In this document: in pieces, positions 8,443-16,552 of the stretch
How positions within the stretch are numbered: position 1 is the stretch's first letter
Layout of the letters: every line of letters starts with the position of its first letter
Assembly: GCA_040755535.1 (NCBI GenBank)
Contig: JBFMAV010000006.1
Span: 1-64,000 of the forward strand
Reading direction: 5' to 3'
Length of the DNA: 64,000 nucleotides
Source: Aquabacter sp040755535
GTDB lineage: Bacteria; Pseudomonadota; Alphaproteobacteria; Rhizobiales; Xanthobacteraceae
Program-made: the position numbers and the translations under genes
Notes under the pieces: generated by a model
Seen by the model: the letters and a program-made list of their open reading frames with translations, nothing else
What the model was told of the DNA's origin: nothing
The model's database searches: none

Positions 8443-9978
8443 TCACACGTTCCGGCTGCGGCTCACGCGCCCGGCCCGGGCCGGCATGAGCCCGGCCAAC
8501 AGGCGCAGACCGGGTTCGATGCGGTGGGTCGCAATAGCGGTGAAGCCGAGGCGGAAGAAGCGGCGCGCCTCCTCCGGCCGGTCGAAGAAAATGTCGCCCG
8601 GCTCAAGCAGCACGCCCTGTTCGACCCGCGCCCGCTCGGCGACGGCGCGCATGTCGGTGCCGGGCGGCGCCTCGATCCAGAAGCTTGTCGCGCTCGGATC
8701 GCGCCGCCAGTGGCAGTCGGGCAGGAGCGTCGGCAGCAAGGATTGGATAAGGTCCGCCCGTGTCTTGAGCACCGCGCCGCAGCGTTTGAGATGATGCCGG
8801 TAATGGCCGAGCGCGATGAAGGTGGCGAGGCTGCGCTGGTTGTTGGAGGGGGGGTGGCGCAGCATCAGCCGCCGCAGCACCCGCAATTCCGCCACCACCG
8901 GCGCCGGCGCGACGATGTAGCCGACCCGCAGGCCCGGCGCGAGCGCCTTGGAGAAGCTCCCCACATAGATCACCCGTCCCGCCGGATCGAGGCTCTTCAG
9001 GCAGGGGATGGCCTGGCCCCCATCGAACTCCATGTCCGCTTCGTAATCGTCCTCCACCAGCAGGATGTCGTGGCGCTCGGCCATGGCGAGCAGATCGCGT
9101 CGGCGCGCCAGGGGCATGACGGCGGTGGTGGGGCATTGGTGGCCCACGGTGAGGAACGCCACCTTGCGCCCCGCAAGGCGGGAGTCCGGCACGACGCCAT
9201 GGGCATCCACGGTGAGGTTCACCACGTCCTGGGTGGTCAGGCGCACCATGTTGCGGACGTCGGTATAGCCGGGATTTTCCACCCCCACGGGGGTCTCGCG
9301 CCCCACCAGCAATTGCACCAGCATGGACAGCGCCTGCTGGGAGCCGATGGTGACGATGATCTCGTCGGCGCTCGCGATCACGCCCCGGCGCGGCAGGATG
9401 TGCTGGCGCAACTGGTCCACGAGGTCCGCGTCGTCCTCGTCGATCAGGTCGCCGGCCCAGCCGTTGATCTGCCGCACATGGGAGGCCGCCCGCACGCTCT
9501 CGCGCCAATTGTTGCTGGGAAACAGGGCGGGATCGAACTGGCCGAACAGGAAGGGATAGGGATAGGAGAGCCAGTCCTTCGGCTTGACGATCTGGGGCTG
9601 CGCCGAGGGGCGCATGGCGAAGCGGGCGGACCAGTCGGCGGCATCCGCCCTGGGCACCAGGCGCGGCTTGCGGCCGGGAGGCGAGACCGCGACGAAAATC
9701 CCGCACCGCTCGCGCGCCACCAGGAGGCCTTCGTCCACCAGTTGCTGGTAGGCGGCGTTCACGGTGTTGCGGCCGATGCCAAGCAGGCTCGCCAATTGGC
9801 GGGAGGACGGCAGGCGAACATCGACGCCGAGCTGGTTGGTCTCCACCGCATGCACGATGGCGCGCCGGAGCTGGACATGCAGGTGGGTGCCGGAGCGGTC
9901 CGGCTCGCCGAAAATGCGCCTCCAGCGGAGTTCGTCGTCCACGTCGTTCGCTGCTCCGTCATGACCGTGTCGGGTCAT
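8443..9978 (-). CDS. tauR: MocR-type GntR regulator, probable TauR
   Basis: A 511-residue MocR-subfamily regulator: an N-terminal GntR winged helix (about residues 25-95, with LPSSRQLASLLGIGRNTVNA) joined to a fold-type I aminotransferase-like domain. The PLP lysine sits in YVGSFSKALAPGLRVGY, and the pyridine-nitrogen aspartate region is LLVEDDYEADMEF. TauR is the MocR-type activator of taurine genes in related bacteria, and the position upstream of tauE-isfD-tpa on the same strand fits. The start at 9978 is not supported by a good SD, so the exact N-terminus is uncertain. It begins 68 bp after the ABC transporter operon and could be its last gene. Confidence 0.82.
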   Translation of the reverse strand: MTRHGHDGAANDVDDELRWRRIFGEPDRSGTHLHVQLRRAIVHAVETNQLGVDVRLPSSRQLASLLGIGRNTVNAAYQQLVDEGLLVARERCGIFVAVSPPGRKPRLVPRADAADWSARFAMRPSAQPQIVKPKDWLSYPYPFLFGQFDPALFPSNNWRESVRAASHVRQINGWAGDLIDEDDADLVDQLRQHILPRRGVIASADEIIVTIGSQQALSMLVQLLVGRETPVGVENPGYTDVRNMVRLTTQDVVNLTVDAHGVVPDSRLAGRKVAFLTVGHQCPTTAVMPLARRRDLLAMAERHDILLVEDDYEADMEFDGGQAIPCLKSLDPAGRVIYVGSFSKALAPGLRVGYIVAPAPVVAELRVLRRLMLRHPPSNNQRSLATFIALGHYRHHLKRCGAVLKTRADLIQSLLPTLLPDCHWRRDPSATSFWIEAPPGTDMRAVAERARVEQGVLLEPGDIFFDRPEEARRFFRLGFTAIATHRIEPGLRLLAGLMPARAGRVSRSRNV

Positions 9979-10045
9979 GGGAAGCAAGAGCGGTGCCAGC
10001 AGTGCGGGAGCGGCGAGGCCGGACCTCACCGCCTGCGGCGGCGCG

Positions 10046-11071
10046 TCAGGCGCAGAGCGTCGCCGGCGGGACGGAAAAGTCCGGGGCCTCGATCTCGCCC
10101 GCGCGGTGGCAGGAGACGAAATGGCGCGGTCCCACCGCACCCGGGAGCGGCGCTTCCGCCCGGCAGCGATCCAGCGCAAAGGCGCACCGCCCGGCAAAGC
10201 GGCAGCCCTTGGGCGGGTCGATCGGGCTCGGCGGTTCGCCGCGCACCAGATAGCGGGCCTTCAGCCGCTCGCGCATCGCTCCGGCCGGCACGGCGGCCGA
10301 GATCAGGGACCAGCTATAGGGGTGCCGGGGCGCCGTGAAGAAGCTCGCCGTCGGCCCCTGCTCGATGATCTGGCCGAGATACATGACCGCGATCTCGTCG
10401 CACAGATGCTGCACCACGCCCAGATCGTGGGAGATGAAGATATAGGCAATCCCGCGCTCCTGCTGGAGACGGCGCAGCAGGTTGAGGATCTGCGCCTGGA
10501 TCGCCACGTCGAGCGCGGAGACCGCCTCGTCGCAGACGATCAGGTCGGGCTCCGTGGCCAAAGCGCGGGCGATGCACAGGCGCTGGCGCTGGCCGCCGGA
10601 GAATTGGTGCGGGTAGAGAAACGCCGCCTCGGGCGGAAGGCCGACCGAGGGCAGGAGCTGGGCCACCCGCTCCGCCGCCGCCCGGCGCGAGAGTCCCTCC
10701 AGAAGCCGCAGCGGCTCGGCTACCAGGTCCCCCGCCTGCCGGCGCGGGTCGAGGGAGGCGAAGGGGTCCTGGAACACCATCTGGATGCGGCGGCGCGCCT
10801 GGCGCAGGCGTCGGCCGCGCAGGGCGAGGAAATCCTCATCCTGAAGCACCACCTGGCCCGCCGTGGCGGGCACCAGCCGCATCACGCCCTGGGCGGTGGT
10901 GGATTTGCCCGAACCCGATTCCCCGACGATCCCGAGGCTGCGTCCCTCCTGGACCTCGAAGCTCACGCCGTCCACCGCGTGCACCACCCGGCCGCCCGCG
11001 GTGGGAAAATGCACGGTGAGGTCGTTGACCTGGAGGACGGGGCGCCGGCGGTCGCTGTCTGTCGCAGTCAT
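10046..11071 (-). CDS. Dpp/Opp-type ABC transporter ATP-binding protein (DppF-like)
   Basis: A 341-residue ABC ATPase with Walker A GESGSGKST, signature FSGGQRQRLCIARAL, Walker B LIVCDEAVSALD and the H-loop FISHDLGV. The C-terminal oligopeptide/dipeptide extension has the cysteine-bearing GCRFAGRCAFALDRC, typical of the DppD/DppF/OppD/OppF class. Walker B reads DEAVSALD instead of the usual DEPTSALD, a Pro-Thr to Ala-Val change that keeps the catalytic acidic pair. It overlaps the previous ATPase gene by 4 bp (ATGA). It powers the importer encoded upstream. Confidence 0.9.
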   Translation of the reverse strand: MTATDSDRRRPVLQVNDLTVHFPTAGGRVVHAVDGVSFEVQEGRSLGIVGESGSGKSTTAQGVMRLVPATAGQVVLQDEDFLALRGRRLRQARRRIQMVFQDPFASLDPRRQAGDLVAEPLRLLEGLSRRAAAERVAQLLPSVGLPPEAAFLYPHQFSGGQRQRLCIARALATEPDLIVCDEAVSALDVAIQAQILNLLRRLQQERGIAYIFISHDLGVVQHLCDEIAVMYLGQIIEQGPTASFFTAPRHPYSWSLISAAVPAGAMRERLKARYLVRGEPPSPIDPPKGCRFAGRCAFALDRCRAEAPLPGAVGPRHFVSCHRAGEIEAPDFSVPPATLCA

Positions 11072-12069
11072 GCCGCGGCCCTTTCCTCGGGATGGCGGCA
11101 GGACACCGCATGATCGGGGGAAATCACGCCAAGCGGGGGCTGAACCTCGTGGGTGCAGACCGCCGTGGCGCGCGCGCAGCGCGGCGCGAAGGCACAGGAC
11201 GCGGGCCTCTGCCCCAGCGGCGGCACGAGGCCGGGGATCTCCTGAAGCGGATCGGGCGCGGCGGCGGCGGCCGCCGCCCCCAGCGTGAGATGGGGGGAAC
11301 AGGCCCACAGTCCGCGCGTGTAGGGGTGGCGGGGCGCGCCCATCACCTCCAGGGTCGGTCCCTGCTCGACGCACCGCCCCGCATAGAGCACCGCCACCGT
11401 CTCGGTGATGTCCGCCACCGCGCCGAGATCGTGGGTGATGAGAAGGATGGCGGTCTCCATCTCCTGCTGGAGATCCTTCAGGAGATCGAAGACCTGTGCC
11501 TGCACCGTGACGTCGAGCGCGGTGGTGGGCTCGTCCGCGATCAGCAGCTTGGGCCGGCAGGCGAGGGCCATGGCGATCATGACGCGCTGGCGCATGCCGC
11601 CCGACAAGGCGTGGGGATAGGCATGGAGGCGCTGCTCGGCGGCGGGAATCTGCACTGCCTTCAGCATGGCCAGCGCCCGCTCCATCGCCGCCCTGCGGCC
11701 CAGCCCCTGGTGCAGCCGCAGCGCCTCGCAGATCTGGTCGCCCACGGTGAAGACCGGGTTGAGGGCCGTCATGGGCTCCTGGAAGATCATGGACATGGCG
11801 TTGCCGCGCAAGGCGCGCAGGCGCGCGGGCGGGGCTTTGGCGACATCTTCGCCGTCGAGCAGGATGGCCCCCGACTCCAGCACGAACCCGTCGGGCAGAA
11901 GGCCCATGATGGCGAGCGCGGTCATGCTCTTTCCGCATCCGGATTCCCCGACCAGGGCGATGGTCCGGCCCCGGTCGAGATCGAAGGACAGGCGCTCCAG
12001 GACAGGCACCGGACCGGACGGCCGCTTCAGCATGACCGTAAGGTCGCGGACGGACAGGATAGGACTCAT
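11068..12069 (-). CDS. Dpp/Opp-type ABC transporter ATP-binding protein (DppD-like)
   Basis: A 333-residue ABC ATPase, the partner of the DppF-like subunit. It has Walker A GESGCGKSM, signature LSGGMRQRVMIAMAL, Walker B LLIADEPTTALD, H-loop LITHDLGA, and a C-terminal extension with ASCAFAPRCARATAVC typical of oligopeptide ATPases. An alanine tract (GAAAAAAAPD) interrupts that extension. Start ATG 12069 is one base after the permease stop; upstream in-frame codons would run into the permease gene and are rejected. It is the fourth ABC component in this operon. Confidence 0.9.
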   Translation of the reverse strand: MSPILSVRDLTVMLKRPSGPVPVLERLSFDLDRGRTIALVGESGCGKSMTALAIMGLLPDGFVLESGAILLDGEDVAKAPPARLRALRGNAMSMIFQEPMTALNPVFTVGDQICEALRLHQGLGRRAAMERALAMLKAVQIPAAEQRLHAYPHALSGGMRQRVMIAMALACRPKLLIADEPTTALDVTVQAQVFDLLKDLQQEMETAILLITHDLGAVADITETVAVLYAGRCVEQGPTLEVMGAPRHPYTRGLWACSPHLTLGAAAAAAAPDPLQEIPGLVPPLGQRPASCAFAPRCARATAVCTHEVQPPLGVISPDHAVSCRHPEERAAA

Positions 12070-12070
12070 G

Positions 12071-12967
12071 TCAACGCTTCCTGAGGCGGGGATTGATGGC
12101 GTCGTTGAAGGCGTCGCCCACGAGGCTTGTGCCGAGAACCGCCAGGAAGATGGCGCCGCCGGGAAACAGAACCGTCCACCAGGCATCGAGCGCATAGGCC
12201 CGGTTCTGACCCAGCATGAGGCCCCAGCTCATGACATTGGGATCGCCAAGACCGAGGAAGCTCAAGGCGCCTTCGAACAGGATCGCGGTGCCCACCGCGA
12301 GGGTGGCGGACACAATGATCGGTGGCGCCGCGTTGGGCAGGATGACGCGCAGGATGAGATAGGCCGGGGTGGCGCCGCAGGCCCGCGCCGCCTTGACGAA
12401 GTCCAGCCCGCGCAGCCGCAGGAATTCGGCGCGCGCGAGCCGCGCGGTGGGCGGCCAGGAGACGATGCCGATGGCGATGGTGGTGACGGTGAGATGCTGG
12501 CCGAACAGCGTCACCAGAACCATCGCGAACAGCAGGGTCGGCAAGGTCTGGAAGAATTCGGTGACCTTCATCAGCAAGGTATCGGCGGCTCCGCCGAAGA
12601 AGCCCGCGACCGAGCCGAAGGCGACGCCGATGATCACCGTGATCAGGGCCGAGGTGAACCCGACCGCGAGGCTCGCCCGCCCGCCCTGGAGCAAGCCGGC
12701 CAGAATGTCGCGGCCAAGATAATCGGTGCCGAGCAGCGGATCCTCGCCCGGCGGCTGGAACGGCATGCCGGCAATGTCCAGGGCGTCCACGCCATAAAGC
12801 TGCGGGCCGGCGAGCGCCGCGATGACGAGGGCGGTGAGGATCATCAGCCCGGCCAGCCCGATGGGATTGGCCAGGAACAGGCGCAATGCGGTTGCGCCCG
12901 GCGACGCGACGGTGCGCGGCGGCGCGGACGGCGCGGCTGCCGGCGCGTGGGTCTCGATGGCGGTCAT
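12071..12967 (-). CDS. Dpp/Opp-type ABC transporter permease (DppC-like)
   Basis: A 298-residue inner-membrane permease with about six transmembrane helices and an Ala/Pro-rich cytoplasmic N-terminus. The family marks are DPLLGTDYLGRDILAGLL near the N-terminus and the EAA-type ATPase-coupling loop around RACGATPAYLILRVILPNA, then GALSFLGLGDPNVMSWGLML. It pairs with the DppB-like subunit. Translation overlaps the upstream gene by 4 bp (ATGA at 12964-12967). Confidence 0.91.
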   Translation of the reverse strand: MTAIETHAPAAAPSAPPRTVASPGATALRLFLANPIGLAGLMILTALVIAALAGPQLYGVDALDIAGMPFQPPGEDPLLGTDYLGRDILAGLLQGGRASLAVGFTSALITVIIGVAFGSVAGFFGGAADTLLMKVTEFFQTLPTLLFAMVLVTLFGQHLTVTTIAIGIVSWPPTARLARAEFLRLRGLDFVKAARACGATPAYLILRVILPNAAPPIIVSATLAVGTAILFEGALSFLGLGDPNVMSWGLMLGQNRAYALDAWWTVLFPGGAIFLAVLGTSLVGDAFNDAINPRLRKR

Positions 12968-13959
12968 GCTGCCCTCCCGGTCCGGATGCGGGGATCGATC
13001 AGGCGGTAGACGACATCGGTCAGCAGATTCACCAGGACCACCAGAAGCGCCGAGAAGAACAGGATGCCGAGCAGGGTCGGATAATCGCGCCGCAAAATGG
13101 AATCGAACACCAGCCGGCCGAGGCCCGGCCAGGAGAACACCGTTTCCACCAGGACCGCCCCGGCGAACATCTGGCCGAACTGCATGCCGACCATGGTCAC
13201 GAGCGGAATGAGGGCGTTGCGCAGCGCGTGCTTGCCCATCACCACCCGCTCCGGCAGCCCCTTGGCGCGCGCCGTGCGGACATAATCGGCATGAAGCGCA
13301 TCGATCATGCTCGCGCGCATCAGCCGGCTGTATTGGGCGATATAGACGATGGCGAGGGTGACGGTCGGCAGGACCAGGTGGCTCAGCACGTCCAGCACAT
13401 AAGCGAGCCCTGTGTGGCGCGCGGCGGGGTCCACCATGCCCGCCACGGGCAGGACCGGCCAGATCGAGGAGAACAGGACCAGCAGCATGAGGCCGGTCCA
13501 GAACACGGGCGCGGCATGGGCCGCGGTGGAGCCCACCGATACGGCACGGCTCAAGGCCCCATCGGGCTTGCGGGCCGCGAGCGCCCCAAGCCCGCCCCCC
13601 ACCACCACGGCGAGCAGCAAGGCGGAGACCACCAGCAGCAAGGTCGCCGGCAGACGGTTCAGGATCAGCACAGTCACCGGCTGGTTGAAGTAGAAGGAAT
13701 AGCCCAGATCCCCCTGGGCCACCTTCCCGAGATAGGTGACAAGCTGCTCCGGAAGGGAGCGGTCGAGGCCGTATTGCGCGCGGATCTGCGCCAGCACCTC
13801 GGGGGAGGCGCCGCCCATCTCCCCGGCGATCACCTGCGCCGGATCTCCCGGCGCAGTCTGGATCAGCAGGAAGTTGAGCACCACCACGGTCGCGAGGAGG
13901 CCGGCGATGTTGAGCGCCTGGCGCGCAGCACGCCCGAGGAAAGCGGGCGCCCCCGTCAT
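12964..13959 (-). CDS. Dpp/Opp-type ABC transporter permease (DppB-like)
   Basis: A 331-residue permease with the expected N-terminal helix, the periplasmic stretch typical of DppB (QYGLDRSLPEQLVTYLG), and the coupling loop RAKGLPERVVMGKHALRNAL. It ends YRLIDPRIRTG, the usual end of this subunit. ATG 13959 overlaps the binding-protein stop as ATGA, matching the other overlaps in this operon, so it is preferred over the ATG at 13980. The permease pair forms the channel of the importer. Confidence 0.91.
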   Translation of the reverse strand: MTGAPAFLGRAARQALNIAGLLATVVVLNFLLIQTAPGDPAQVIAGEMGGASPEVLAQIRAQYGLDRSLPEQLVTYLGKVAQGDLGYSFYFNQPVTVLILNRLPATLLLVVSALLLAVVVGGGLGALAARKPDGALSRAVSVGSTAAHAAPVFWTGLMLLVLFSSIWPVLPVAGMVDPAARHTGLAYVLDVLSHLVLPTVTLAIVYIAQYSRLMRASMIDALHADYVRTARAKGLPERVVMGKHALRNALIPLVTMVGMQFGQMFAGAVLVETVFSWPGLGRLVFDSILRRDYPTLLGILFFSALLVVLVNLLTDVVYRLIDPRIRTGRAA

Positions 13960-15542
13960 TTCGCGGCCCCGGACGACCATGCGACCTCATCGAGCGGGGA
14001 CAGAACGCCCCAGATCGACATCGGCAGGCCGGTCAGGCGCTCATCATAGGCGGTGCGATAGGGCGTCACGTTGATGAAGGTGATCGGCACTTCGTCGGCG
14101 ACGATCTTCTGGAATTCGCTATAGAGCGCCTTGCGCTTGGCGGGATCGCCTTCGATCGCGGCCGCGTCAAGAAGCTCGTCCACGCGCGTGTTGCTGTATT
14201 GCTGCGTGTTGGACCAGATGACGCCCTTTCGGATGTTGCTGCTGAGATAGGTGCGCGCCACGCCGATGACGGGGTCCGCCCAGTTGAACACCGAGTCCAT
14301 GGTGAGGTCGAAATCGAAATTCGCGATCCGCTGCGCCCAGGTGGCGAAGTCGGGCGCCGCGCGCACCTCCAGGTTCACGCCAATGCGCTTGAACGCGGAG
14401 CGCAGATATTCGGCGACGTTGCGCTGCTGCTCATTCTGGTTCGGAATATAGTCGATGGTGAGGGTCAGGCGCGTGCCGTCGGCGCCCTTCTTGAGACCGG
14501 CTTCATCGAGCAATTGCTCCGCCTTCTTCAGGTCGAGCTTATATTGCTCCAGGTTCGGCTCGAACAGGGGTGAGCTTGGCACGATGGGGCCGGTGGCCGG
14601 GGTGGCGGTGCCGCCCATCAGCTTCTGGGTGATGAAGTCCCGGTTCACCGCATAGGCCAGGGCCTTGCGCACCCGTACATCATCCAGCGGCTTCTTGCCG
14701 GTGTTGAAGGCCAGCCAGTTGAGCGGACCGATGCCTTCGTATCCCTTGGCCGTGAGCCCGACGCCGGCGGCGCCGGTGAGGCGCTTCACATCAAGCACGC
14801 CGGTGAGGAAGGGCAGCATGCCCACCTCGTGCCGCTCGGTCGCGATCACCAGGCTGTTCATGTCCGGCAGGATACGGATGACGATCCGCTCCAGCTTGGG
14901 GCGGCCGGGCAGGAAGAACTTATCGAACCGCTCAAGCTCGATGGTCTCGCCCTGCTTGTAGGAGGCGAGCTTGAACGGCCCGGAGCCTACCGGCGCGAGG
15001 TTGGCCGGATGGGTGCGAACGTCCTGCCCGTCGCCATAGACGTGCTTCGGCAGGATCGGCATCAGCGCCGGGGACATGGCAAGCAGCAAGGCGGGGTGCG
15101 GACGCGAGAGGCGCAGCACCACCGTATTGGCGTCCGGCGTCTCGACGCTCTCCACCGGCGCCAGCATGGTCTGGAACGGGTGGTTCTTCTTGATGACGTC
15201 GATGGAGAAGGCGACGTCGGCGGAGGTCACCGGCTTGCCGTCATGGAACACCGCCGTCTTGACCAGATGCAACGTGACCGACCGGCCGTCCGGCGCGACC
15301 TCCCAGGACTCGGCGAGATAGGGTTGGGGGTTCCACTTGTCGTCATAGCGCAAGGGGCTGGCGAACAATTGGGTCGAGACCATGCCCGTCGCGAGCCCGG
15401 ACTGCACCGCGCCATTGAAGTGTCGCGCGACCTGCGTGGTTCCCACCACCAGCGGAGCCATGGTCTCGGCGCGGGCGGGCGCGGCGAGCGCCATGAGGCA
15501 GGAGACGCCTGCGGCGAGGAATGCGCGTTTGGTCAGTGGCAT
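13956..15542 (-). CDS. ABC transporter periplasmic substrate-binding protein (family 5, DppA/OppA-like)
   Basis: A 528-residue extracytoplasmic solute receptor of the SBP_bac_5 family. The signal peptide is MPLTKRAFLAAGVSCLMALA followed by PARA and cleavage near residue 25. Family segments include NPQPYLAESWEVAPDGRSVT, FHDGKPVTSADVAFS and PVGSGPFKLASY. Family members bind peptides, but also nickel, opines, glutathione and other amides, so the ligand is open. It follows an amidohydrolase and a metallochaperone gene; its 5' end overlaps the 3' end of the cobW-like gene by 10 bp. I infer that the amidohydrolase acts on what this protein captures. Confidence 0.9.
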   Translation of the reverse strand: MPLTKRAFLAAGVSCLMALAAPARAETMAPLVVGTTQVARHFNGAVQSGLATGMVSTQLFASPLRYDDKWNPQPYLAESWEVAPDGRSVTLHLVKTAVFHDGKPVTSADVAFSIDVIKKNHPFQTMLAPVESVETPDANTVVLRLSRPHPALLLAMSPALMPILPKHVYGDGQDVRTHPANLAPVGSGPFKLASYKQGETIELERFDKFFLPGRPKLERIVIRILPDMNSLVIATERHEVGMLPFLTGVLDVKRLTGAAGVGLTAKGYEGIGPLNWLAFNTGKKPLDDVRVRKALAYAVNRDFITQKLMGGTATPATGPIVPSSPLFEPNLEQYKLDLKKAEQLLDEAGLKKGADGTRLTLTIDYIPNQNEQQRNVAEYLRSAFKRIGVNLEVRAAPDFATWAQRIANFDFDLTMDSVFNWADPVIGVARTYLSSNIRKGVIWSNTQQYSNTRVDELLDAAAIEGDPAKRKALYSEFQKIVADEVPITFINVTPYRTAYDERLTGLPMSIWGVLSPLDEVAWSSGAAK

Positions 15543-16552
15543 CGGGGCGTGTCTCCGGTGATGGTGCGGGGCAGGGCAGGCGAGGAAGCAGGACGCGGGA
15601 CGGGCGCGTGGAGCAGGGCAAGGTCGAGCAGATCCGCCAGCGCGCATCCGGCGGGGACAGCCCCGCACGCGATGCCCACCAGCGCGATCCCGTCTCCCGG
15701 CGGGGCCGTCTCGGGCGCCGGCGTCAGGGTCCAGCGCCGGCCCACCATCTGCAAAAGATGCGGCGTGGCGTATGGGCCCAGGCGCACCCACCCTTTGAGG
15801 CGCAGCAGGCTCGCCGGCGTGCGGTTCAGCGCCGCGCGCAGCCCATCGGGATCGAACGCGCCGGAGCGTTCATACAGGATGCGGCCAAAGCGCGCCTCAT
15901 GGCGTGCGGGCGAAGCGGCACGAAAGCGCGAGCGGGCGGGCGCAAGGCCCGGCGTGACGATGTCTGCCGGAATCCGGGCCTCCACCGCCTCCAGAACCGG
16001 GCAGCGCGGCGCGAGGGCCTCCAGCGCGGCCCGCGCCTGCGCGCGCCCTGCCGCGTCCAGCCGGTCGCATTTGTTGAGGATCAGCAGGTCCGCCGCCTGC
16101 ACCTGGCGCAAGACGGTGCCGCCGATGCGCGGATCGCGCAGTTGCGAGGCGATGCTCTCCGCGTCGACCACCACCAGGATCGCGCTGAGGACGAGATCCG
16201 GCTCGACCAGGGCAATGTCGGCGATGGCGCTCGGATCGCCCACGCCGCTCGCCTCGATGAGGATGTGATCGAACCCCTCCGGCTCCGCCAGAACCCGCGC
16301 CAGCGTGGTCAGGAACCCTTCTCCGAGGCTGCAGCAGATGCAGCCATTGGTCAGGCGCAGGGTCTGGCCGTCGTGGCTGGCGATCAGGCCGGCATCCACA
16401 TTGATCGCGCCGAAATCGTTCACCAGGACGGCGTAGCGCCGCTCCCCCGCGGCGAGAAGGTGATTGACCAGGGTCGTCTTGCCCGCCCCCAGGAAGCCGC
16501 CGATCACGGTGAGGGGCTGGCGCGGGCGCGATGCAGGGGCCGGCGGCCTCAT
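15533..16552 (-). CDS. COG0523 (CobW/Zng1-like) GTP-dependent metallochaperone
   Basis: A 339-residue GTPase with Walker A GGFLGAGKTTLVNHL (residues 18-32), the metal-binding CxCC motif in TNGCICCSLGEG, Walker B-like IEASGVGDP, the guanine-specificity motif NKCD, and the CobW C-terminal domain. The family hands zinc or another metal to client enzymes. It lies between a metal-dependent amidohydrolase and an ABC importer and overlaps the amidohydrolase by 4 bp (ATGA), so that enzyme is the probable client. It is unlikely to serve cobalamin synthesis, since no cob gene is nearby. Confidence 0.9.
   Translation of the reverse strand: MRPPAPASRPRQPLTVIGGFLGAGKTTLVNHLLAAGERRYAVLVNDFGAINVDAGLIASHDGQTLRLTNGCICCSLGEGFLTTLARVLAEPEGFDHILIEASGVGDPSAIADIALVEPDLVLSAILVVVDAESIASQLRDPRIGGTVLRQVQAADLLILNKCDRLDAAGRAQARAALEALAPRCPVLEAVEARIPADIVTPGLAPARSRFRAASPARHEARFGRILYERSGAFDPDGLRAALNRTPASLLRLKGWVRLGPYATPHLLQMVGRRWTLTPAPETAPPGDGIALVGIACGAVPAGCALADLLDLALLHAPVPRPASSPALPRTITGDTPRCH

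Noticed and set aside
6569..8794. Plus-strand open frame of 741 codons over the taurine genes
   Set aside because: It is antisense to three well-supported genes (tpa end region, isfD-like, tauE-like) and its translation is compositionally biased with no recognisable domain.
15533..16552. CobW as part of cobalamin synthesis
   Set aside because: No cob genes or cobalamin riboswitch are nearby; the CxCC metallochaperone reading with the amidohydrolase fits better.
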